This document shows, one piece after another, positions 45,099-55,433 of a DNA stretch of 64,000 bases. A program made the position numbers and the translations under genes. The notes under the pieces were generated by a model. It saw only the letters and a list, made by a program, of their open reading frames with translations. It did no database searches and was not told where the DNA came from. This DNA is from Chryseobacterium caseinilyticum. Lineage in GTDB: Bacteria; Bacteroidota; Bacteroidia; Flavobacteriales; Weeksellaceae. Every line of letters begins with the position of its first letter. Position 1 is the stretch's first letter. The stretch is taken from positions 1 through 64,000 of the forward strand of contig NZ_JACYFS010000001.1 of assembly GCF_014837145.1 (NCBI RefSeq). Reading direction: 5' to 3'.

Positions 45099-46988
45099 AT
45101 GAGTAAAATAATCGGAATCGATTTAGGTACAACAAACTCTTGTGTTGCCGTAATGGAAGGTAAAGACGCTGTTGTAATCCCTAACGCAGAAGGTAAAAGA
45201 ACAACGCCATCTATCGTGGCTTTCACAGAAGATGGAGAAAGAAAAGTAGGTGATCCTGCTAAAAGACAGGCGGTAACCAACCCGAAGAAAACTGTTTATT
45301 CTATCAAAAGATTTATCGGTACACACTTTAAGGAAGATGCGAAAGAGATTTCAAGAGTTCCTTATGAAGTCGTTGCTGGACCAAACGATACTGTAAAAGT
45401 AAAAATCGACGACAGAGAATATACACCACAGGAAATTTCTGCAATGACACTTCAGAAAATGAAGAAAACTGCTGAAGATTACTTAGGTCAGGAAGTAACA
45501 AGAGCGGTAATTACTGTTCCTGCTTACTTTAACGATGCTCAGAGACAGGCTACAAAAGAAGCTGGTGAAATCGCCGGTCTTACAGTAGAAAGAATTATCA
45601 ACGAGCCTACAGCAGCAGCTTTGGCTTACGGTATGGATAAAGCTCACAAAGATCAGAAGATCGCAGTGTACGACTTAGGTGGTGGTACTTTCGATATCTC
45701 AATCCTTGATTTGGGAGACGGTGTTTTTGAAGTATTGTCTACAAACGGTGATACGCACTTAGGAGGTGATGACTTTGATGATGTAATTATCAACTGGATG
45801 GCTGATGAGTTTAAATCTGAAGAGGGTGTAGATCTTAAAGGTGATGCAATCGCTTTACAAAGATTAAAAGAAGCTGCTGAAAAAGCAAAAATTGAATTGT
45901 CAGCTTCTGCTCAAACTGAAATCAATCTTCCTTATATTACAGCTACAGCTACAGGTCCTAAGCACTTGGTGAAGACTTTAACTAAAGCTAAATTCGAGCA
46001 GTTATCTGCAGATTTGGTAAGAAGATCTATGGAGCCTGTTGCCAAAGCATTGAAAGATGCAGGTTTATCTACTTCAGATATCGACGAAGTAATTTTGGTA
46101 GGTGGTTCTACAAGAATCCCGATCATTCAGGAAGAAGTTGAGAAATTCTTCGGTAAAAAACCATCAAAAGGAGTTAACCCGGATGAGGTTGTTGCAATCG
46201 GAGCGGCTATTCAGGGTGGAGTTTTAACCGGAGACGTGACAGACGTACTTTTATTAGACGTTACGCCACTTTCTTTAGGTATTGAAACTATGGGTTCTGT
46301 ATTTACTAAATTGATTGATGCAAATACAACAATCCCTACCAAGAAATCTGAAGTATTCTCTACAGCTTCTGACAACCAGCCGGCTGTAAGCATCAGAGTA
46401 GGACAGGGTGAAAGACCAATGTTTAACGACAACAAAGAAATCGGTAGATTTGATTTAACAGATATTCCACCGGCACAGAGAGGAGTTCCTCAGATTGAAG
46501 TAACTTTCGATATTGATGCGAATGGTATCCTTAGCGTTTCTGCTAAAGATAAAGGAACAGGAAAAGAGCAGTCTATTAAAATTCAGGCTTCTTCAGGTCT
46601 TTCTGACGAGGAAATCGAAAGAATGAAGAGAGAAGCTCAGGAAAACTCTGCAGAAGATGCAAAAAGAAAAGAAGAAGTTGAAATCTTCAACAAAGCTGAC
46701 GGATTGATCTTCCAGACTGAAAAGCAACTGAAAGAATTCGGTGAGAAATTATCTGCTGACAAAAAAGCAGCTATCGAAACTGCTCACGCAGAATTGAAAA
46801 CTGCTTACGAAGCTAAAAACGGAGAAGAAGTAAAAGCTAAAACAGAAGCTTTGGATGCAGCATGGATGGCCGCTTCAGAAGAAATGTATGCTCAAGGTCA
46901 GGGTGCTGACGCAGGAGCACAACAGACTCAAAATAATGCAGGTGGATCAGAAGATGTACAGGATGCAGATTTTGAAGAAGTGAAATAA
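45099..46988 (+). CDS. dnaK: Chaperone DnaK (Hsp70)
   Basis: The 629-residue Hsp70 is an ATP-dependent folding chaperone. The N-terminal ATPase has [40 protein letters not shown] and VGGSTRIP. The substrate domain contains [13 protein letters not shown] and [18 protein letters not shown]. The C-terminal lid ends with a Gln/Asn-rich linker and [11 protein letters not shown], the EEVK-like tail. Codon use is strongly biased, as expected for a highly expressed gene. grpE and dnaJ are not adjacent. A strong terminator follows. Confidence 0.98.
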   Translation: MSKIIGIDLGTTNSCVAVMEGKDAVVIPNAEGKRTTPSIVAFTEDGERKVGDPAKRQAVTNPKKTVYSIKRFIGTHFKEDAKEISRVPYEVVAGPNDTVKVKIDDREYTPQEISAMTLQKMKKTAEDYLGQEVTRAVITVPAYFNDAQRQATKEAGEIAGLTVERIINEPTAAALAYGMDKAHKDQKIAVYDLGGGTFDISILDLGDGVFEVLSTNGDTHLGGDDFDDVIINWMADEFKSEEGVDLKGDAIALQRLKEAAEKAKIELSASAQTEINLPYITATATGPKHLVKTLTKAKFEQLSADLVRRSMEPVAKALKDAGLSTSDIDEVILVGGSTRIPIIQEEVEKFFGKKPSKGVNPDEVVAIGAAIQGGVLTGDVTDVLLLDVTPLSLGIETMGSVFTKLIDANTTIPTKKSEVFSTASDNQPAVSIRVGQGERPMFNDNKEIGRFDLTDIPPAQRGVPQIEVTFDIDANGILSVSAKDKGTGKEQSIKIQASSGLSDEEIERMKREAQENSAEDAKRKEEVEIFNKADGLIFQTEKQLKEFGEKLSADKKAAIETAHAELKTAYEAKNGEEVKAKTEALDAAWMAASEEMYAQGQGADAGAQQTQNNAGGSEDVQDADFEEVK

Positions 46989-47017
46989 GACTTTAATTGT
47001 CAACAATATTTAAATAT

Positions 47018-47050
47018 GAATCCTCAGGTGAAAACCTGGGGATTTTTTTT
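47018..47050 (+). terminator. dnaK terminator
   Basis: AATCCTCAGGT and ACCTGGGGATT pair around a GAAA loop, followed by eight T. It lies 30 bases after the dnaK stop. Confidence 0.9.
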
Positions 47051-47315
47051 GTTTACTAATGAAGCATTTCAATGTAAATTATTTTGATTGATCATATTAA
47101 ATATTTGTTAACTCTGTTAATAATGAGTTAATTAGAAATGTTTCACGTCGTTGAGATCTGGGCAGGTAACCGCAGGATAGCTGAAATTTATGATAAGTAT
47201 ACATTTAGAAAGTTAGAATATGAGAAATATCATGTATTTGGATTCCAAATCATTTCTTGGTTTTAATTTCAATGAAAACTAAAAAGTAAATAATTAATAA
47301 TCCACCAGACAGAGA

Positions 47316-50204
47316 ATGAAGAAATCAATCGTAGCTTTAGGTATTTTATTTGGTACCACAGGTATTATCTTCGCACAGGAAAAAGACAGCATTTCCAACA
47401 ACAAAACGAAAGATATTGAGGAAGTTGTTGTAATTGCTTACGGTTCGCAAAAGAAGGGAGAAGTGACCGGTGCCGTAGGAAAAGTGAATGCAGCAAGTTT
47501 TAAAGACAGACCAATCGCAAGAGTAGATCAGGCTTTGACTGGTCAGATTGCAGGGGTTAAAACCCGTTCCACTACAGGAAAGCCGGGCGAGCCATTAGAA
47601 GTGAGAGTGCGTGGTACTGCATCAATTTCAGCAAATAATTCCCCGGTTTATGTTGTTGACGGAATAGTGGTAGACGATATCGCAAACATTTCACCAGATG
47701 ATGTGCAATCGATTGACGTGCTTAAGGATGCCGCTTCTACAGCGATGTACGGATCCAGAGGTTCTAATGGTGTGGTGATTGTGACAACGAAAAGAGGAAC
47801 ATCAGGCAAACCATCATTTAGCTTTTCTCAGTATTACGGCGTTCAGACAATTGAGAAAAAACTGGATATCATGACGAGCTCAGAATGGATTGATTTTGCT
47901 ACAGAAGCCATTAACAAAAGATGGGTAGCTTTGGCTCCCGGAAATTTGGCTTCAGACAGTTATGCGAAAAGAGCACAGTATTTTAATCTTGCGAATGCTA
48001 CAGATTATAATCTTGCCAATATTAATTTCATGATTGATCCTCGTTGGGGAACTAATCAAGTTGCCAATATCGATTGGCAGGATGCATTTTATCGCCCGGC
48101 TGCTATTCAAAATTACCAGCTTGCCGTGAGAGGTGGTGGTAAAGGAGTAAAGTATGCAATCTCTGGGGCATATTTCGATCAGGAAGGTCTGGCAATCAAT
48201 ACAGGATTTAACAGATTTAATTTAAGTGCAGCAGTAGACGTTAACCTTACAGATAAACTGAAAGCAGGAATTTCCTTACGTCCAAGTTATTCTAAGAGTT
48301 ATGGAGCTACAGTTGACGGAAAAGATAACAATGCCCACAAAATGCTGTCGATGGTTCCTGTAGCAGAGGTGAACGCTGGTCTTTATACCAACTTCTGGAA
48401 AAATTTACGATACAGATGGGCTGGTTCTACACAAAGTCCAATTGGCCTGATGGAAAATACAACCAATGATACCAATGAATTCAGATTGCTTTCCAGTTTG
48501 TATGTTTCTTATGATATTTTGAAAGGTTTAAATTTTAAATTATCAGGAGGTGCAACCAACAATTTTAACATCAATACCGGCTACAACCCAACTTTTGATT
48601 TAATCACCAACATACCGGGACAGGTGAGTACGGCAAGCCGCAGAACCATAAACTACAACAGGTATTTGGGAGAAGCTTTATTAAGCTACAAAAAATCTTT
48701 CGGAAGTCATGAACTTGATGCTATCGCAGGTTACAGTGCCGAAAATTACAGAACGACATCTCAGTACAACCGGAACAGAGGGTTTCCTAATGACGATCTG
48801 AAAACTTTTAACTTCACTCAGTCGGGATCTGTTTTGAATTCTGAATACACAGCTTCAGAGTGGATGTTGGTTTCTATGTTTGGCCGTGTAAACTATAATT
48901 ACAAAGGTAAATATATGGCTTCGGCAAGTATTCGTAGAGACGGATCTTCAAGATTTGGGTGGAATAATCTTTGGGGAACTTTTGCCGCATTTGGTGGAGG
49001 CTGGAAAATCGACAAGGAAGAATTTCTACAAAATCAAAACTGGTTGAGCAACCTTAAATTAAGATACAGCTGGGGTGAGAACGGAAATAATTCCATCGGG
49101 GAGTACAGAGCTTTCGGAACACTTGCCGGAGGAAATTATTCTTTTGGAGGAGCGTTATCGAATGGTTTAATTCCAAATACAATCGAAAACCCTGATCTTA
49201 CGTGGGAAAAAACCAGGTCATCAGATTTTGGTTTTGAATTGGGTTTATTTAAAAGAATTGATTTTACAGCAGATTATTACATCAAAAATACCAACGATCT
49301 TCTCTTGCAGGAGCCCATTCCTTCAGTTACAGGATATACAACAATGTGGAGAAATGTGGGTTCTGTACGAAATACAGGTTTAGAATTAGATTTGAATACA
49401 AAAAATTTAGTAGGAGCTTTCACGTGGAACACCTCTGCAAACATTGCTTTTAATAATAATAAAGTAACAAAACTTGGCAATAACAATAAGCCCATTCCAT
49501 CGGGTTATGACAATCTTACCAATATTATTCAGGTAGGTGAGGAGTTGAATTCTTTCTATTTATATGAAGCCATCGGAGTGCTTTCAACTGCAGATATCAA
49601 CAATGCAAGTGTTGCCAAAACTGTCGGAGCCATTGCGGGAGATGTTAAATATAAGGATGCAAATGGCGACGGGAAAATTGATGAGAAAGACCGTCATATC
49701 ATTGGTGGACCTACTCCTGATTACTATTGGGGTCTTACCAATACTTTCTCCTATAAGAATTTCGATCTTTCAGTATTTTTTCAGGGACAGAAAGGTGGAT
49801 ATAGCTACGCTCTGTTAGGCCGTGCAATTGACCGCACAAGTATGGGGACAACAAATAACGTAATGGGCAACTGGGCAAACCGCTGGCGTTCAGATGAAAA
49901 CCCAGGAGACGGAAAAACGCCTAGATTGGATGGTACAACGGGAGGACTTTTAGATACAAGATGGCTTTATGATGCTACTTATATTCAGCTTAAAAATGTT
50001 ACTTTAGGATATAATTTTGATCAGGATCTGGTAAGTAAACTGAAAATTTCCAATCTTAGACTTTATGTCAGTTTAGAAAACGTATGGAGAAAAGATCATT
50101 ACTACGGTGGTTACAATCCGGAATCTGTGCAGTCAGACGGAACAGATTACGGTGCATATCCTAATGCAAAAGTCTATATGATGGGCATAAACTTTAACTT
50201 CTAA
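47316..50204 (+). CDS. SusC/RagA-type TonB-dependent outer-membrane receptor
   Basis: The 962-residue barrel imports a ligand captured by SusD. After a signal peptide (MKKSIVALGILFGTTGIIFA) the TonB box IEEVVVIAYGSQKKGEV appears almost at once. The usual ~80-residue carboxypeptidase-regulatory-like N-terminal domain is missing. The plug shows VYVVDGIVVDDIANISPDDV and AASTAMYGSRGSNGVVIVTT. The barrel ends VYMMGINFNF. The SusD gene follows after 11 bases. No glycoside hydrolase or sensor is adjacent, so the substrate is unknown. Confidence 0.94.
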   Translation: MKKSIVALGILFGTTGIIFAQEKDSISNNKTKDIEEVVVIAYGSQKKGEVTGAVGKVNAASFKDRPIARVDQALTGQIAGVKTRSTTGKPGEPLEVRVRGTASISANNSPVYVVDGIVVDDIANISPDDVQSIDVLKDAASTAMYGSRGSNGVVIVTTKRGTSGKPSFSFSQYYGVQTIEKKLDIMTSSEWIDFATEAINKRWVALAPGNLASDSYAKRAQYFNLANATDYNLANINFMIDPRWGTNQVANIDWQDAFYRPAAIQNYQLAVRGGGKGVKYAISGAYFDQEGLAINTGFNRFNLSAAVDVNLTDKLKAGISLRPSYSKSYGATVDGKDNNAHKMLSMVPVAEVNAGLYTNFWKNLRYRWAGSTQSPIGLMENTTNDTNEFRLLSSLYVSYDILKGLNFKLSGGATNNFNINTGYNPTFDLITNIPGQVSTASRRTINYNRYLGEALLSYKKSFGSHELDAIAGYSAENYRTTSQYNRNRGFPNDDLKTFNFTQSGSVLNSEYTASEWMLVSMFGRVNYNYKGKYMASASIRRDGSSRFGWNNLWGTFAAFGGGWKIDKEEFLQNQNWLSNLKLRYSWGENGNNSIGEYRAFGTLAGGNYSFGGALSNGLIPNTIENPDLTWEKTRSSDFGFELGLFKRIDFTADYYIKNTNDLLLQEPIPSVTGYTTMWRNVGSVRNTGLELDLNTKNLVGAFTWNTSANIAFNNNKVTKLGNNNKPIPSGYDNLTNIIQVGEELNSFYLYEAIGVLSTADINNASVAKTVGAIAGDVKYKDANGDGKIDEKDRHIIGGPTPDYYWGLTNTFSYKNFDLSVFFQGQKGGYSYALLGRAIDRTSMGTTNNVMGNWANRWRSDENPGDGKTPRLDGTTGGLLDTRWLYDATYIQLKNVTLGYNFDQDLVSKLKISNLRLYVSLENVWRKDHYYGGYNPESVQSDGTDYGAYPNAKVYMMGINFNF

Positions 50205-50215
50205 ATTTTTTTAAA

Positions 50216-51754
50216 ATGAAAACAATCAATATTAAAAATAAATCTCTTTTACCTTTAAATTTCAACACTTTAGGTAAAGCCTTACTTTTTGGAGCATTAA
50301 CGTTTGGAACTGTCAGCTGTGAAAAAGACCTGATGCTTGAGCCCGAAAACAACATTACTCAAACTTCTTTTTATACTACAGAATTACAAATCCAGCAGGC
50401 TGTCTCCGGAGTATATTCTGCGATGATCAACTCTTCTTCAAGAGGTGGTTTTGACGTTAATTATTATCTTTTAGCTTCCGAAGTCCGTTCCAATAATTTC
50501 AATGCTATTTCGCAAAACGGAAACAGAGATTATTTCGCCATCAACCGTTTTCAGGATACTTCTTCTACCGAAGAAATGGCTATTCTTTGGGATGATGCTT
50601 ATCAGCTCGTGACTTATGCCAACAATATTTTAGCAAGAATAGATGCTGTTCCTTTTGCTGATCCTACAATAAAAGAACAGTACCGTTCGGAAGTTAAATT
50701 TTTAAGAGCTTACGCTTATTTTGAATTGATGCGGGCCTTCGGAAAAGTACCTTTGATAGATAAACCTGTAACCCCGAATGAAGCAGCTGCAATACCAAGA
50801 ACCGATCTTGCAACTTTGTACAATTTTATCACTTCAGAAATTGAAGCATCTGTTGCAGGTTTGAAAAATACCTACGACGCAAAAAATAAAGGAAGAATTA
50901 CCAAATCCGCAGCTCATGCGATGTTAGGTAGAATTTACCTTACCGGAAACGGATATCCTTTAAACAACAGCTCTTACCTTACCAAAGCTAAAGATCATCT
51001 GTTTGCAGTGATTCAGGCTGAGGGTCAGTTTGTAACTTTCGCACCTACTTATGCAGAACTTTTCAAAAGTGTTAACGACAACAAATACCATCTTTTCGAA
51101 ATTCAGCACATCAGCGGAGGTCTGTCTCAGGGTAGCTATCTGCCAAGTTTTGTTTCGCCAAATTTTGGAGTTAACGATCCTTTATACAACGCGCAAAGCA
51201 GTCTTTACAGTTCAGCAGAACTGGGCGTTTCAACATCGCTACTCAATTCTTATGAAACTGGTGATTTAAGAAAAAATATCACAACAAAAACTTCTTTCAT
51301 TGCACAGAACGGTCAGACCGATAATGCCAATTATTTTATTAAATTCCGTGAGCCAGGAATCACAATCAGTGGTCGTTACGACTGGCCAATCAATTTTCCA
51401 ATCATCAGATATGCTGATGTGATTTTGATGTATGCTGAGGTTCTCAATAATCAGGGAAGTACAAGTACTGCAGTTCCTTATCTGAACAGAATTCGTCAGA
51501 GAGCAGGCCTTGCTGCACTTCCTACATCAATAAGTGCAGCAGATTTTACTACTGCATTGAGAAGAGAAAGAAGATCCGAATTTGCCGGAGAAGGTGTTTA
51601 CTGGCACGATTTGGTAAGATGGAATACCGGAGTGAGTGTGATTAATGCTGCGGCTGCTGCAAACAACTATAATTTTACGATCACTACCAATGATTATCTG
51701 TATCAGATCCCACTTAATCAGGTTCAGATTGCAGGATACGATCAGAATCCTTAA
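50216..51754 (+). CDS. SusD/RagB-type outer-membrane lipoprotein
   Basis: The 512-residue surface lipoprotein has a signal ending FGTVSCEKD, giving Cys as the lipidated residue. SusD hallmarks are TSFYTTELQIQQAVSGVYSA, the TPR-like EVKFLRAYAYFELMRAFGKV, and the C-terminal RRERRSEFAGEGVYWHDLVR followed by IPLNQVQ. It pairs with the preceding SusC to form the lid of the importer. Its terminator is at 51781. Confidence 0.94.
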   Translation: MKTINIKNKSLLPLNFNTLGKALLFGALTFGTVSCEKDLMLEPENNITQTSFYTTELQIQQAVSGVYSAMINSSSRGGFDVNYYLLASEVRSNNFNAISQNGNRDYFAINRFQDTSSTEEMAILWDDAYQLVTYANNILARIDAVPFADPTIKEQYRSEVKFLRAYAYFELMRAFGKVPLIDKPVTPNEAAAIPRTDLATLYNFITSEIEASVAGLKNTYDAKNKGRITKSAAHAMLGRIYLTGNGYPLNNSSYLTKAKDHLFAVIQAEGQFVTFAPTYAELFKSVNDNKYHLFEIQHISGGLSQGSYLPSFVSPNFGVNDPLYNAQSSLYSSAELGVSTSLLNSYETGDLRKNITTKTSFIAQNGQTDNANYFIKFREPGITISGRYDWPINFPIIRYADVILMYAEVLNNQGSTSTAVPYLNRIRQRAGLAALPTSISAADFTTALRRERRSEFAGEGVYWHDLVRWNTGVSVINAAAAANNYNFTITTNDYLYQIPLNQVQIAGYDQNP

Positions 51755-51780
51755 AATATTTTTTCATACTTAAATTGATG

Positions 51781-51809
51781 ATCCCTTCGTTTTTTAGCGA
51801 GGGGATTTT
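51781..51809 (+). terminator. SusCD terminator
   Basis: ATCCCTTCG pairs with CGAGGGGAT (one G-U) around an 8-base loop, followed by TTT. It starts 27 bases after the SusD stop. Confidence 0.8.
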
Positions 51810-51901
51810 CTATAAATTGATTTCAATTAGAACAAATGATAATATTTATTAAAATCAAAATTTTTAAATTGTAGAATCAAAACCAATCAAAAAAGAGTAA
51901 A

Positions 51902-52393
51902 ATGAAAAAAACAAGCGCTATAACTTTAGGAATATTAACCCTTCTTATTTTTTCATGTCAGGAAAAGAGCTTTCAGAACAAAGAAAATCAATTAGCCGAA
52001 AAACAGGAAATGCTGTTTCCAAAAGGCGAAAAAGTTCCCAATGATAAATTCACAGGAACTGTTTATCAGTCGATTCTTAGCGATGAAGGAACCCGTGTGA
52101 GCAATGTTACTTTTGAACCGAACGGACGTACCAACTGGCACAATCATCCCGGCGGGCAAACGCTTTTAGTAACTGATGGAGTTGGCTATCATCAGGAAGA
52201 AGGAAAACCTGTACAAAAAATTAAAAAAGGTGACATCATTAAAATTGGAAAAAACGTGAAACACTGGCACGGAGGAACCGACGTGGAATCAATGACACAC
52301 ATTGCAGTAAGTATCGATCACGAAAAAAATCCGTCGCAGTGGTTTGAAGCCGTGAGTGATGAAGAATTTAAAAATGAAATTTCGAAAAAATAA
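51902..52393 (+). CDS. Cupin-domain lipoprotein
   Basis: The 163-residue protein has a lipoprotein signal ending LLIFSCQEK. A single cupin domain carries metal-ligand motif 1 (NWHNHPGGQTLLV, with His residues) and motif 2 (KHWHGG). This type is often annotated as a carboxymuconolactone-associated cupin and usually follows or is fused to AhpD-like proteins; none is nearby. Periplasmic or surface location with a bound metal is expected. The function is unknown. Confidence 0.88.
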   Translation: MKKTSAITLGILTLLIFSCQEKSFQNKENQLAEKQEMLFPKGEKVPNDKFTGTVYQSILSDEGTRVSNVTFEPNGRTNWHNHPGGQTLLVTDGVGYHQEEGKPVQKIKKGDIIKIGKNVKHWHGGTDVESMTHIAVSIDHEKNPSQWFEAVSDEEFKNEISKK

Positions 52394-52425
52394 AGATTTG
52401 AAAGTGGTGTAAAACAAAAAAAGAT

Positions 52426-52504
52426 AAGGATCACCGGAAAGATTCTTTTCAAGGACAGCGGGCTTCTCAGAGGCCTGCCAAGATAACTGGAAGTCACCAT
52501 CCTT
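52426..52504 (+). ncRNA. Candidate structured RNA or complex 3' element
   Basis: A GC-rich island in an otherwise very AT-rich 780-base gap folds by eye. AAGGAT (52426-52431) pairs with ATCCTT (52499-52504), CCGG (52434-52437) with CTGG (52487-52490), and GCGGGC with GCCTGC. A short AGAT-AAA-ATCT-TTTT hairpin follows. No Rfam class is recognised. It could instead be an elaborate terminator of the cupin gene. Confidence 0.3.
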
Positions 52505-53176
52505 TAGATAAAATCTTTTAATGATCCATATCTGTTTTATAGTTTTTATCAACTCAGAGTTTCATAAAAACTTCCGTTATTTTTTGTTGTGACTTTTTTC
52601 TGTTGAGTTGAAATTATACTAAATATAATCTCTTTAAAAGTCTGCTGATAGATCTGTATTCTATTGAGTTTTTTTGTGTTTTTAATTTAATTCGAAACAA
52701 AAGATCTTTTCAGGTAATCTTATCATATTTAGGATTACATTTTAAATAAACGGACTGGCCTACTTCATGCAAACAAAGTCACAAGATATATAACCAGAAA
52801 TAAAATTGATTCACTCATTTAACAATTAATATGGTTATTATTTATTATCACAGAAACCTGAACAATTTTTGATTCAAACAAACGTTTCAATAGTTGTATA
52901 TCTAACTGTTTTTAATTTCTAAAATTATAGCAATTCAGAAATGCCTGAATTAATTTTATGCTAAATTAAAAAGAGTGGTATAACAGTGCAATGTTGTGCA
53001 GGTAGGAATATTATATTCTCACGAACGAATTTTTAAATCTTTTACCAATATCTTATTTAAGTAATTGAAAATTAGATTATTAAATGTGGAGTGTTTTTCT
53101 GCTATTTTTTTGTGTAACTATTAATTTTAGCTGTAAAAAACAGTATTTTTGTTGAATATTTTTTTGAGAATAAACA
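52505..53176. other. Long AT-rich gene-free region upstream of the TPR regulator
   Basis: No coding frame is credible. TATTTTTG at 53144-53151 fits a -7 box for the regulator gene, but no matching -33 element is at the usual distance. Nothing else stands out. Confidence 0.5.
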
Positions 53177-54868
53177 ATGCTAAGAAAAGTTTTAGGTCTA
53201 TTTATCTTTTTTTTATTTACTCTATTTCATTCGCAGGCATATTATGCTGAGATCAGAAATAAGTATTGGGAGTTTGAGGAGAATGACGAAAAGGCTTTTA
53301 CCTATGTTAATATTTACATTAAATCTGCAAAAAAAGAGAAAAATTACAAGGAACTTTTTCAAGCGTATAATGACGCAATAAGATATTCTCCCAATCGAAA
53401 ATTACAGTATGCAGACAGCTCCGTTACTGCAGCTCATCTCTCGAAAGATCCTGACATCATTGGTAATGCATATCTGGCAAAGGGAAGTGTTTACTATTTT
53501 ACACACCGAAAATTTAAACCTGCTCTCCACGAATATTTAAAGGCCTATAAATACCTGGAAAATTCTGACGACCAATTTTTAAAAGAAAGAAACTTATATT
53601 ATATTGGAACTGTGAAAAGCTACCTCGGTTATTACAGTGAGGCAGCAGAAATTTTCAGGAAAAGTATTGCATTTTTTAAACCTAATACAAAGGGAAATAT
53701 TCATCCAAACCTGATTTTTAATAACAGAAAAGGGTATTTAAATGCCCTTCACCAACTCATCGTTTGCGAGCAGGCAACAGGAGATTACAAAAATGCGGTG
53801 CTTCATACAGTGCAGGGCTTAAAAGAAACACCTGCAACCAACGATTTTGAGCAGGAGCGAAGCTATTTTTATAAGACAAAGGGTATCAATGAAATTCATC
53901 AGAAGAATTACGACGGGGCCATTAGCGATTTTAATAAATCAATTACGGGTTTAAAGAAAGTGAATGATTTTTCGTGGATTTCTGCAATCAATTATTATTC
54001 GGGATTGAGTTATCAGAATAAAGGTGATTTTAAACAGGCGGTAGCAAAATACAAGGCTGTGGATTCCATTTTTGCTAAACATCAGTTTATATTCCCTCAG
54101 ACAAGAAAAAATTATGAGGAGTTGATTGACTATTATAAAAAGCAAAATGACCCACAACAGGAACTTTTTTATACCAAGCAATTGCTGAAGGTAGACAGCG
54201 TCCTCACCAATGATTTTAAATATCTCGCCAATCGCATCCACAGAGAATATGATACCAAAGAGTTGCTTCAGGCTCAGGCGAAACTTGAAAATAAAAATAG
54301 TTTCAGCGAAAAGTTGGTTATTATCTTATCAATAACATTATTGATTTTAGGTGGACTGGTATTTTATTGGTTTAAAACGAAAAAAGATCTTCAGAAAAAA
54401 TACAATCATATTTTAAGTGAACTTGATTCTGTAAGACCGGAGGTTATTCAGGCGGAAGAAAAAAATATTGAAAAAGTTTCAAAATTAGATGCGGCGGTTA
54501 TTAAAAATTTAAAAGAAAAATTCAAAGAATTTGAAAAGAGCAAAAGATTTCTTGAAAAAGGTCTTACAGCGGGAAGATTAGCCGCAGAATTTGAAACCAA
54601 CGCAACCTATTTTTCTCAGTTTGTGAGTGAATTTAAAGACAGTAATTTCAATACCTATCTTAATAATCTCAGGATAAAATATGCAGTAGACCAGATTTAT
54701 AACCATAAGGAGTGGCGTAAATACTCGGTTGAAGATATCGCTTTGGCTTGTGGCTTCAGCAACAGACAGAGTTTCTCAAATTTCTTTTACGAACAAAACG
54801 GAATGAGACCCGCAGAGTTTCTCAAAAAACGAAATGAAGAAGTTCAGGCTGAAAGAAAGATTGGTTGA
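53177..54868 (+). CDS. Membrane-bound TPR-AraC regulator
   Basis: The 563-residue protein has a signal or anchor at the N-terminus (LGLFIFFLFTLFHSQA). A periplasmic array of TPR-like helical repeats (about 35-355) contains NAYLAKGSVYYFTHRKFKPA. One membrane helix lies near 380-398 (LVIILSITLLILGGLVFYW), followed by a coiled linker. A cytoplasmic AraC-type DNA-binding domain covers about 455-550, with EDIALACGFSNRQSFSNFFY. This one-piece architecture senses outside and binds DNA inside; it is frequent in Chryseobacterium. No obvious target gene is adjacent. The closest plus-strand gene is a lipoprotein about 565 bases downstream. Confidence 0.9.
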   Translation: MLRKVLGLFIFFLFTLFHSQAYYAEIRNKYWEFEENDEKAFTYVNIYIKSAKKEKNYKELFQAYNDAIRYSPNRKLQYADSSVTAAHLSKDPDIIGNAYLAKGSVYYFTHRKFKPALHEYLKAYKYLENSDDQFLKERNLYYIGTVKSYLGYYSEAAEIFRKSIAFFKPNTKGNIHPNLIFNNRKGYLNALHQLIVCEQATGDYKNAVLHTVQGLKETPATNDFEQERSYFYKTKGINEIHQKNYDGAISDFNKSITGLKKVNDFSWISAINYYSGLSYQNKGDFKQAVAKYKAVDSIFAKHQFIFPQTRKNYEELIDYYKKQNDPQQELFYTKQLLKVDSVLTNDFKYLANRIHREYDTKELLQAQAKLENKNSFSEKLVIILSITLLILGGLVFYWFKTKKDLQKKYNHILSELDSVRPEVIQAEEKNIEKVSKLDAAVIKNLKEKFKEFEKSKRFLEKGLTAGRLAAEFETNATYFSQFVSEFKDSNFNTYLNNLRIKYAVDQIYNHKEWRKYSVEDIALACGFSNRQSFSNFFYEQNGMRPAEFLKKRNEEVQAERKIG

Positions 54869-54914
54869 GAATAAAAATCGGTATTTTTTTTGAAAGGAGA
54901 GATTTGGTCGGATT

Positions 54915-55253
54915 TTATTTTTCGATGACAAACGCCTTTAGTTCTGCCATTTTACCATCTTCAAACTTCCAGACATCACAGTAATCGTAATCTTTCCACT
55001 GATCATTTTCCCAAAGGCTGATTTTGCCCGTTACTGCGACATGATCTCCATCAGCGATTATCAGTTGCACATCAAATTTTGGAGGTTTTACATAGGCATC
55101 AGCGATGTACTTTCGAACTTCCTCTTTTCCGGTAAGCGTTTGATCTCCGAAAAAATTCTATTTTGTATTCTCGCTGAGATACGATAAAAATTCTTCATGA
55201 TTTCCTTCTGAAATTGCTTTGTTGGCATTTTCTAATACTGTTTTATGATCCAT
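54915..55253 (-). pseudogene. SnoaL-like (NTF2-fold) gene interrupted by an amber codon
   Basis: From ATG 55253 the frame runs MDHKTVLENANKAISEGNHE to NTK, then TAG (55160-55158, codon 32), and continues without any shift: NFFGDQTLTGKEEVRKYIAD, through VAVTGKISLWENDQWKDYDY, to FVIEK and TAA. Reading the amber codon as Trp (TGG) gives a normal 112-residue SnoaL-like protein, a fold used for small-molecule isomerases and hydrolases. Only one base is altered, so the loss is recent, or is a base-call error. Initiation downstream is unlikely because no suitable start follows. Confidence 0.85.
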
Positions 55254-55433
55254 AATAATCTTTTAATATTTCTACAAAAAAATCAAGCCACTCTACTGTG
55301 TTATTTTAAGATTAAATTAAAATTTACAAAAGGAATGTGATTTTTTTTTATTAATTTTTTTTAAAAATTGAACATCTCAATATTTTATGATTTAAAACGG
55401 ATGTTTTTATACTTTTACGAGATAATTTTTTAA

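Noticed and set aside
52426..52504. SAM riboswitch or other known riboswitch at the GC-rich island
   Set aside because: The conserved core nucleotides of SAM, TPP, cobalamin or FMN classes are not present, and no biosynthesis or transporter gene follows. It is kept only as an unnamed structured-RNA candidate.
55158..55160. Amber codon as a site for pyrrolysine or programmed read-through
   Set aside because: No Pyl system is expected in this group and no downstream recoding structure is visible; a simple Trp-to-stop mutation is more likely.
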